DNA of 6,969 bases. Source: Thermoplasmatota archaeon (GTDB taxonomy: Archaea; Thermoplasmatota; Penumbrarchaeia; Penumbrarchaeales; Penumbrarchaeaceae). Location of the stretch: NCBI GenBank assembly GCA_030595585.1, contig JAUVCY010000091.1:1-6969 (forward strand). The letters run 5' to 3'. Made by a program: the position numbers and the translations under genes. The notes beneath the pieces are model-generated. The model saw only the letters and a program-made list of their open reading frames with translations, was not told the DNA's origin and did no database searches. Below are positions 1 to 4,648 of this stretch, in pieces (the stretch's first letter is position 1; the number at the start of each line of letters is the position of its first letter).

Positions 1-582
1 CTGCCGATCCTCAACGCGGTCGAGAACGTGGAGCTGCCAATGGAGAACCTCAAGATGACCCCGAAGGAGAGAAGGGATAGGGCCATGAAGCTTCTCGGCA
101 CCGTGGGATTGAAGGATAGGTGGAACCACAAACCAAAGGAGATGAGCGGAGGGGAGAAGCAGAGGGTTGCGATCGCCAGGGCCCTTGCGAACGATCCATC
201 GGTGGTCCTCGCAGATGAGCCCACTGGAAACCTCGATTCCAGAACGGGCAAGAGCATCATGAAGCTCCTTGGCGAGCTCAACCATAATACCGGGACGACC
301 GTGATCGTGGTGACCCATGATATCTCTATCGCCAAGGCGACTCAGCGTCAGCTCTATGTGGAGGACGGCAGGATCAAGGAGAAGACCCGAAACCTCAGCG
401 GAAAGAAGGAGATCGGAAGCAAGCTAAAGCTATCCCCGGAGATCTGCAACAAACTGGTCAAGGCGGGATATGGTGATCTGGGCAGGGTCCTGGGTATCGA
501 TCCGGCGAAGTTGTCAAGGGTGAAAGGGCTCAAGAGAAGGGAGATAGCACAGGTCCTGGACGCCATCAAGAATTACAGATGA
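1..582 (+). CDS. ABC transporter ATP-binding protein, LolD/MacB class, with HhH-like C-terminal extension (5' truncated)
   Basis: This is the ATPase subunit of an ABC system, energising a membrane permease (FtsX/MacB-type partners are usual for this class) from the cytoplasmic face. The frame is open from base 1, so the Walker A and Q-loop lie outside the window; 193 codons remain. Visible motifs (residues counted from base 1) are the class-typical LPILNAVENVELP segment (1-13), signature MSGGEKQR (48-55), Walker B VVLADEPT with the catalytic Glu (68-75), D-loop NLDS (77-80) and switch His in VVTHD (103-107). The LADEPTGNLDS stretch is diagnostic of the LolD/MacB/MJ0796 group. Members such as MJ0796 end soon after the strand equivalent to YVEDGRI (119-125), but here 63 extra residues follow (131-193). 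They contain KAGYGDLGRVLGIDP and KGLKRREIAQVL, which resemble a helix-hairpin-helix/SAM-like fold. The permease is not in the window. Family assignment is secure; the substrate is unknown. Confidence 0.93.
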   Translation: MPILNAVENVELPMENLKMTPKERRDRAMKLLGTVGLKDRWNHKPKEMSGGEKQRVAIARALANDPSVVLADEPTGNLDSRTGKSIMKLLGELNHNTGTTVIVVTHDISIAKATQRQLYVEDGRIKEKTRNLSGKKEIGSKLKLSPEICNKLVKAGYGDLGRVLGIDPAKLSRVKGLKRREIAQVLDAIKNYR

Positions 583-615
583 TCGGTAATGATCGGGGTA
601 TAGGGCCGGGTAGTG

Positions 616-651
616 TTCCGTTCCAGGTGGCCTGCCACGGCTGGACCGGAA
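616..651 (+). terminator. Strong imperfect hairpin downstream of the ABC gene (possible terminator or RNA structure)
   Basis: Bases 616-626 (TTCCGTTCCAG) pair with 641-651 (CTGGACCGGAA) in 10 of 11 positions; the one mismatch is T621/C646. Inside, GTGG (627-630) pairs with CCAC (635-638) around a CCTG loop, leaving GG 639-640 bulged, so 14 base pairs form in 36 nt. It starts 34 bp after the ABC stop and is followed by the AT-rich stretch ATTTCTAATAAATT. This geometry suits a transcript 3' end. However, archaeal termination depends mainly on U-tracts rather than hairpins, and the T content after the stem is modest, so the terminator role is inferred. Confidence 0.4.
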
Positions 652-653
652 GA

Positions 654-666
654 TTTCTAATAAATT
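654..666 (+). promoter_or_regulatory. Candidate TATA element for the pilin-like gene
   Basis: The AT-only block around TTTCTAATAAATT lies 29-41 bp upstream of the ATG at 695 in otherwise G+C-rich DNA. An archaeal TATA box here would place transcription start near 680-688, giving a very short leader or none. A GAGG at 684-687 sits 7 nt before the ATG at 695, and would be only 1 nt before the alternative ATG at 689. If the leader includes GAGG, 695 is the start; if the transcript is leaderless, 689 is possible. Confidence 0.4.
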
Positions 667-694
667 ATGCCCATCGGGACGTAGAGGAATGACT

Positions 695-1126
695 ATGGAA
701 GAGGGAATTGGAGAAGAGAAGAAATCGATGTCGACGGTTGCGATCGTCCTGATAGTTATCGGGATCCTGGTGGGGTTAGCGGTGGTCGGAACGGTTGTAT
801 TCGCAGGAATCACATTCCTGTGGGCCTCGAGTTTAACCGAAAGCGATGGTGGACCAGTAGATATCTTAAACGCGAAAGGGGAGATCGATGCGGATGCCAA
901 TACGCTTACGTTTGAGATGATCTCAAGTACATGGGATTGGAACGACCTCTCGGTCAAGGTTGATGGAGCCTCATTGACCACCACTACTGGAGAAGCGTGG
1001 GCGGGCGATCAAATTGTCTTCAGTTCTCCCACCTGGGACCCATATCCTGGCAGTACGTATCAGGTGGTCGTTACATTTATACCTGAAAATAAGGTGCTCT
1101 GGTCCGATACCATAATTGCACAATGA
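695..1126 (+). CDS. Type IV pilin-like single-span membrane/surface protein
   Basis: A small protein of 143 residues. I start it at ATG 695 because GAGG (684-687) is ideally spaced for it; ATG 689 would add Met-Thr. The architecture is a short charged N-terminus (EEGIGEEKK, 2-10), a long hydrophobic segment (about 14-43) and a roughly 100-residue beta-rich exported domain. The basic patch directly before a hydrophobic helix matches class III (prepilin-type) signal sequences, with KKSMS just ahead of the helix. The exported part ends in a pattern seen in archaeal pilin-like families: WDWNDLSVKVDG (80-91), GDQIVFSS (104-111) and YQVVVTFIPENKVLWSDTII (122-141). There is no Glu at the usual fifth position of the mature helix and no clear cleavage site, so it may remain a membrane-anchored protein. 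It contains no cysteine. It probably has its own promoter and is convergent with the large surface-protein gene downstream. The gene is real; its role as a pilin is inferred. Confidence 0.75.
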   Translation: MEEGIGEEKKSMSTVAIVLIVIGILVGLAVVGTVVFAGITFLWASSLTESDGGPVDILNAKGEIDADANTLTFEMISSTWDWNDLSVKVDGASLTTTTGEAWAGDQIVFSSPTWDPYPGSTYQVVVTFIPENKVLWSDTIIAQ

Positions 1127-1152
1127 GCTCATCGAGCGGAACCACTGATCGG

Positions 1153-1569
1153 TCAGCTCTGCTGATTTTCAATAGGCTCCTGAGCAGGCGTAGGTGGTGG
1201 AGTTTCAGTTTGAACAGGGTCAGGTTGCGCAGGAGTCTCTGGTTGTAGGGTCGGAGCTGGCTCCGGTGGAGCTGGTGGCTCAGGTTGTGAAGATTCCGTT
1301 AATGGGGCCTCCGGCTGTTCCGGCACAGGAGGTGCCGCGGGTTCCGGCGGCGCCTCTTCCGGGGATGGTGGCTCTGGCTGGGGAACCGGCTCCGGTGGAG
1401 GCGATACAGGTCCCTCCCGGAACCCCGAGACAAGGGGGTCCGGTGGGATCTCCTGCTGGATCGTTGGCACCCCTTCCTGCGAGGGATCCACACCGAGATC
1501 AGGGATCTGTTCAGGAGGTAGTGTATCCTCCTGTTGCTCTTTTCCCTCCTCGCCTTTACCCTTTTTCCT
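1153..1569 (-). other. Proline/glutamate/glutamine-rich cytoplasmic tail of the surface protein
   Basis: This segment encodes the last 137 or so residues after the membrane span. It holds 42 prolines, many as PEP, PPEP and PAPP motifs, with Glu and Gln between them and no predicted fold. The RKKGKG immediately after the span fits the positive-inside rule, which puts the tail in the cytoplasm. No PGF-type archaeal sorting motif is seen. The coding DNA is low complexity, for example a 13-mer GGCTCCGGTGGAG present at 1259-1271 and at 1388-1400. Confidence 0.7.
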
Positions 1570-4452
1570 GATGAGTAAGAAGATCACGGCCGCTGCTATC
1601 AACAATAATAGAACCACTATCCCTGCGATGATGAGCGGTGCGGACGACGACTCGTCGTCATCCTCCTCCTCACCCACGGCCTCAAGAACCTTGATCTGGA
1701 ACGAGAGATTTGCCGTATCCAACCCATCCGACAGCTGGACCTCGATCGTATGAACTCCAATGTCCGCTTCCGCTGGCGTCCAGCTTATAACGCCCGTTAC
1801 CGAGACGATCGTCATCCCCTCAGGTCCCTCCAGTATGCTGAATTCCATGGCGTTCGATTCATCTGCATCAGGGTCTGTCCCATTCACATCCACAGCTATC
1901 TCGGACCCCACGTAGCCCTGTAGGTCCAAAACTGCGTCTATCGTCGGTGGAACGTTCACGGTGAAACTGTAGATCCCATCAATGCATGTGCCGTATGCAT
2001 GATCGTCATTAGCGATCACCGTCCAGTAATAGACAGCCCCCGGCTGGAGGTCCTCCACCCTGAAGGAGGGCCCGGTAGTATCGTGTACGCTCACGGCAAA
2101 GGTCTCCACGTCTTCCCTGACCGTGCTGATGTAGAGGTGGTATTGCAATGTATCCATATTGAGGTCCCTGCCCTCGAATTCCAGGACCAGATCACCATAG
2201 GGCACGATCTCTTCATCCTCCGGGTAAATAAGCTCGGTCACCGGGGGGACGTTGACAAAGAAGCTGAACACCTCGTCGATACAGGTCCCTGACGAGTATT
2301 GATCGTGTGGGATGACCGTCCAGTAGTAGGTCTTCCCAACCTCAAGGTCCACAAGGATGAATTCGGTCTCATTGATGTTCTCCGCGATCTTCGCAGATCC
2401 ACTCAATGAGATCACATTTGACCTCAACTGGCCAAGATACACATCGTAGGTCAGGGGTTCCCCCCCATTATCCATGCCTCCCCAACTGATCGTGGTGATA
2501 TTCCCAACCGTTATCCTATCGTTCGGAGCTATCAACGCGGTGGTGGGAGACGGGTCGAGTATCAGGTCCAGATGGAAGGGGCGGGATATGGTCTCCTCGC
2601 CGTCGGTCACCTTCAACATAAGGTCCAGCGTGTGGTCCTGCTCCAGGAAGATGGACCTGGTGGCGGTCCATTCGAGCATTCCCGTGGATCCGTTCAATGA
2701 GATATTCGCCGCGGGGTATGTGAAAACGGTGTAGGTGAGAACATCTCCCGGATCTATGTCGGTGGCGTTGATATCGAATCTGTATGTGCTGCCCTCCACG
2801 ATCGACACGTTGGCCGGAGTATCCAACCAGGTGGGTACGTCGTTCACGTTCAACACCTCCAGCTGGAACATTGTCGTGTTGGAGAGCCCCCTTGGATCAG
2901 ATGCGGTAATATTCACCTCATAGGCCCCCACATCGTCGTTAGTGGGGGTCCCGTTCAGTATACCCCAGTAGGTATCGATGGAGAGCCAATTCGCATCGCT
3001 ATCCAGAGACCAGGTCAGGTCCTCACCATCCAGGTCGTCCCCGTTGTAATCGACGTAGAAATATTGGTCCTGCGTTGCCGTCAACAGGTTATCGGTGGTT
3101 ATCCACGGCGGGTCGTTCACATCGATCACCTCAAGGTCGAACGTGGATGTATCGCTCCCTTCGTTGCCATCATCGAAGACCACCGTCACCTGTTGGACCC
3201 CAACATCCGCGTATGTTGGAGTGCCCGATAAAACGCCCGTCATCTCATCCATCGATAGCCAGCCCGCCTCCGTATCCAGGCTCCATGTGAGATCGCCTGC
3301 CCCCTCGTCACTGGTGTACTGGGCACTGTACTCCTCATCCTGATGGACCTCCAGCAGGTCGTCGTTCGTGATGTTGGGCTCCCTGTTCTCAACTGTCAGG
3401 GTGAAGCTGTGCTCATCGTATCTCCCCTCTCCGTCGGTCACATTGATCACAACGCTGTGGTCTCCCACATCTCCATTGTCCGGAGTTCCCGTCAGGTTAA
3501 GACACCTGGTCCCGGGAATCACCGCGTGCTCGCGGATCTCATCTCCGGGGATCGCCCTGTCCCATATACGGACCTCGTCGATATAGCCCTCATAGAAGAG
3601 TGAGCCCCAGGAGGCCGGAACCCTCCTGCCGATGGATATATTGTAGTCGCCCGTAGGGAGACCTCCAGAGTAAACCTCGCCCATATATGATCCACCCCAT
3701 CCCGTGAAAGTGCTTGTCTGGTTCACCCCGTCCACGTAGATGTAGAACCGGGCCCCATCATAGACCCCTGCAATGTGATGCCAGGTATTCTTCGTGATGG
3801 GTTCCGCGGGGGCGATCCCATACCAATCCTCGGACCCTGCGACCTTCATCTGGAAGAGGGGGAGGTCCCTGTCGATGGTGAGCTCGTAACACTGTGGGTC
3901 GATATCATTCCAGTTGCCTCCCCTGCTCACTATCATGTGTTCTCCGGTGTCGTCAAAGGTGGGGTAGATCCACGCCTCCACCGTGATCTCATCGGAGATA
4001 TTGAGCGTATCATCATAGGGAATTGAGACGTGGTCGTCCCCGTCGAAGGAGAGGGCCTGGCTGGTGGATGAGATGCCTCCGACCGTCGTGGGGCCGTGGA
4101 GCGTACCGTGATTGTTGTTTCCGGAGCTGTCGGATGCGCCACCCTGGTCGAGGCTCCAGAACCCCTGGTTATCCGTCATGTTCATAGTCAGGGCCTGTGA
4201 GTATTCCCAGGTCAACCAGTCGGCGTCGGTTACGAAGGAGTTGACCGTAAGGTCCCCCATCATAGAGTAATATCTTGAGTTGTACTCTCCGTCCTCCATG
4301 GTCGTTGTGATGTCACCATAGGGGGCCAATCTGTAGGCGGAGTTATCCACAAGTAATCTGGTCCCTTCACCTGATGCACCAGGATCAAGGATGACAAGAG
4401 CAGAGCCGATCAGGACCAACATCATTACAATTGAACTTAACTTCTCCATCAT
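1153..4452 (-). CDS. Large membrane-anchored modular surface protein (LamG inserted in cadherin-like domain, Fn3-like repeats, Pro-rich tail)
   Basis: A cell-surface protein of 1,099 residues, probably for adhesion or glycan binding. I chose ATG 4452 because AGGTG (4466-4462) lies 9 nt upstream; a GTG at 4464 would overlap that site. Order of domains: signal peptide (1-27); first half of a cadherin-like/putative-Ig domain (about 48-90); LamG/concanavalin-like jellyroll (about 98-312), opening WSLDQGG...DSSGNNNHG and closing YIDEVRIWDRAI; second half of the split domain (317-356); three cadherin-like modules (about 361-637) with WLS...GTPT..DVG signatures in the first two; two Fn3-like modules (about 638-836) sharing YYWTVI and GTCID; another cadherin-like module (837-925) with WTPAEADIGVHTIEV; acidic linker; membrane span (938-961); RKKGKG stop-transfer; and a tail of about 137 residues, 31% proline, predicted cytoplasmic. 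Many N-x-S/T sequons suggest N-glycosylation. No enzyme catalytic motif is apparent, and the ligand is unknown. Confidence 0.93.
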   Translation of the reverse strand: MMEKLSSIVMMLVLIGSALVILDPGASGEGTRLLVDNSAYRLAPYGDITTTMEDGEYNSRYYSMMGDLTVNSFVTDADWLTWEYSQALTMNMTDNQGFWSLDQGGASDSSGNNNHGTLHGPTTVGGISSTSQALSFDGDDHVSIPYDDTLNISDEITVEAWIYPTFDDTGEHMIVSRGGNWNDIDPQCYELTIDRDLPLFQMKVAGSEDWYGIAPAEPITKNTWHHIAGVYDGARFYIYVDGVNQTSTFTGWGGSYMGEVYSGGLPTGDYNISIGRRVPASWGSLFYEGYIDEVRIWDRAIPGDEIREHAVIPGTRCLNLTGTPDNGDVGDHSVVINVTDGEGRYDEHSFTLTVENREPNITNDDLLEVHQDEEYSAQYTSDEGAGDLTWSLDTEAGWLSMDEMTGVLSGTPTYADVGVQQVTVVFDDGNEGSDTSTFDLEVIDVNDPPWITTDNLLTATQDQYFYVDYNGDDLDGEDLTWSLDSDANWLSIDTYWGILNGTPTNDDVGAYEVNITASDPRGLSNTTMFQLEVLNVNDVPTWLDTPANVSIVEGSTYRFDINATDIDPGDVLTYTVFTYPAANISLNGSTGMLEWTATRSIFLEQDHTLDLMLKVTDGEETISRPFHLDLILDPSPTTALIAPNDRITVGNITTISWGGMDNGGEPLTYDVYLGQLRSNVISLSGSAKIAENINETEFILVDLEVGKTYYWTVIPHDQYSSGTCIDEVFSFFVNVPPVTELIYPEDEEIVPYGDLVLEFEGRDLNMDTLQYHLYISTVREDVETFAVSVHDTTGPSFRVEDLQPGAVYYWTVIANDDHAYGTCIDGIYSFTVNVPPTIDAVLDLQGYVGSEIAVDVNGTDPDADESNAMEFSILEGPEGMTIVSVTGVISWTPAEADIGVHTIEVQLSDGLDTANLSFQIKVLEAVGEEEDDDESSSAPLIIAGIVVLLLLIAAAVIFLLIRKKGKGEEGKEQQEDTLPPEQIPDLGVDPSQEGVPTIQQEIPPDPLVSGFREGPVSPPPEPVPQPEPPSPEEAPPEPAAPPVPEQPEAPLTESSQPEPPAPPEPAPTLQPETPAQPDPVQTETPPPTPAQEPIENQQS
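1945..2541 (-). repeat. Tandem pair of Fn3-like modules in the surface protein
   Basis: Two consecutive modules of about 100 residues each show the same landmarks: an initial PP/SP-T..LI.P segment, LTYDVYLG or LQYHLYIS, then G..YYWTVI, GTCID and FSF-VNVPP or YSF-VNVPP. Each carries exactly one cysteine, in GTCID, 100 residues apart. The similarity is strong at protein level but the DNA copies have diverged, so this is an old duplication and not a recent repeat. Confidence 0.75.
3519..4170 (-). other. LamG (concanavalin A-like) domain nested in a cadherin-like domain of the surface protein
   Basis: This segment encodes about residues 95-312 of the protein starting at 4452. Its start (W-S-L-D, then DSSGNNNHGTLHG) and end (GYIDEVRIWDRAIPGDEI) are the usual borders of LamG_3-type jellyrolls. 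Upstream of it, DGEY...Y...GDLT...DADWL matches the first half of the next module (DEEY...Y...GDLT...EAGWLS). Downstream of it, LTGTPDNGDVGDHSVVINVTDG matches the second half of that module (LSGTPTYADVGVQQVTVVFDDG). The jellyroll therefore interrupts one beta-sandwich. LamG domains in surface proteins commonly bind carbohydrate; that role here is inferred. Confidence 0.75.
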
Positions 4453-4458
4453 ATACAA

Positions 4459-4466
4459 TCCCACCT
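4459..4466 (-). promoter_or_regulatory. Ribosome binding site of the minus-strand surface protein
   Basis: On the minus strand this reads AGGTGGGA. The AGGTG core (4466-4462) is complementary to the archaeal 16S rRNA 3' end and sits 9 nt before ATG 4452. It contains the GTG at 4464, which argues against that GTG as the start. Confidence 0.6.
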
Positions 4467-4496
4467 GACCATAAAGGTCATATCTGCCTCCGAGGA

Positions 4497-4505
4497 CTAT
4501 TTAAG
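4497..4505 (-). promoter_or_regulatory. TATA box of the minus-strand surface protein gene
   Basis: The minus strand reads CTTAAATAG, close to archaeal TATA consensus sequences. Transcription would start about 26 nt downstream, near 4475, leaving a leader of about 22 nt that contains the AGGTG ribosome binding site. The spacing is consistent throughout, but there is no experimental start site. Confidence 0.55.
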
Positions 4506-4524
4506 TATGGGAAGATACTCTACT

Positions 4525-4544
4525 TACAATTATCTACAATTATC
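4525..4544. repeat. Perfect 10-bp tandem repeat in the divergent promoter region
   Basis: TACAATTATC occurs at 4525-4534 and again at 4535-4544 with no spacer. The period is 10 bp, about one helical turn, so both copies would face the same side of the DNA. It lies between the two outward-facing TATA boxes (4497-4505 and 4596-4602), a suitable place for a shared regulator or a second copy of a basal element. An operator role is inferred. Confidence 0.5.
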
Positions 4545-4595
4545 CCTATTCTGGAGATTTCTAATAACGACCAGGTCAGCTTTACATCACAATCC

Positions 4596-4602
4596 TTTAA
4601 TA
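4596..4602 (+). promoter_or_regulatory. TATA box of the plus-strand modular secreted protein gene
   Basis: TTTAATA, centred at 4599, would start transcription near 4625, giving a leader of about 24 nt that includes the AGGAG at 4636-4640. An adjacent TTTTAAT at 4605-4611 is a weaker alternative, because it would leave too short a leader for the ribosome binding site to work comfortably. Confidence 0.55.
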
Positions 4603-4635
4603 CCTTTTAATTTCCTACTGCCAATAGGGAAATAC

Positions 4636-4640
4636 AGGAG
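4636..4640 (+). promoter_or_regulatory. Ribosome binding site of the plus-strand modular secreted protein
   Basis: AGGAG lies 8 nt before ATG 4649, a classic Shine-Dalgarno arrangement. It fixes the start of the long open frame that follows and immediately precedes a typical signal peptide. Confidence 0.75.
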
Positions 4641-4648
4641 TTGTTCAC

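Noticed and set aside
514..984. Minus-strand frame of 156 codons opposite the ABC and pilin-like genes
   Set aside because: It spans a hairpin and promoter-like DNA and overlaps two genes with clear protein motifs. The product shows no domain pattern.
1145..1156. Small CTGA-TCGG-TCAG hairpin between the convergent genes
   Set aside because: Only four base pairs, partly within the coding end of the minus-strand gene, and no flanking U-tract. Too weak to call a bidirectional terminator.
1194..1571. Plus-strand open frame opposite the proline-rich tail
   Set aside because: Proline codons (CCN) on one strand read as stop-free GGN-type codons on the other, so a long antisense frame is expected from low complexity alone. 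It has no start context.
1643..1671. GACGACGA-C-TCGTCGTC inverted repeat followed by TCC repeats
   Set aside because: It is explained by Asp (GAC), Ser (TCG) and Glu (GAG) codon runs in the acidic linker before the membrane span. A coding low-complexity stretch, not a regulatory palindrome.
4525..4544. Tandem 10-mers as the start of a CRISPR-like or larger repeat array
   Set aside because: Only two copies, no spacers, no third copy nearby and no cas genes in the window.
4594..4611. CCTTTAATA / CCTTTTAAT near-repeat as an operator
   Set aside because: It overlaps the TATA box and is simple AT-rich sequence. Imperfect and short, so not separable from basal promoter composition.
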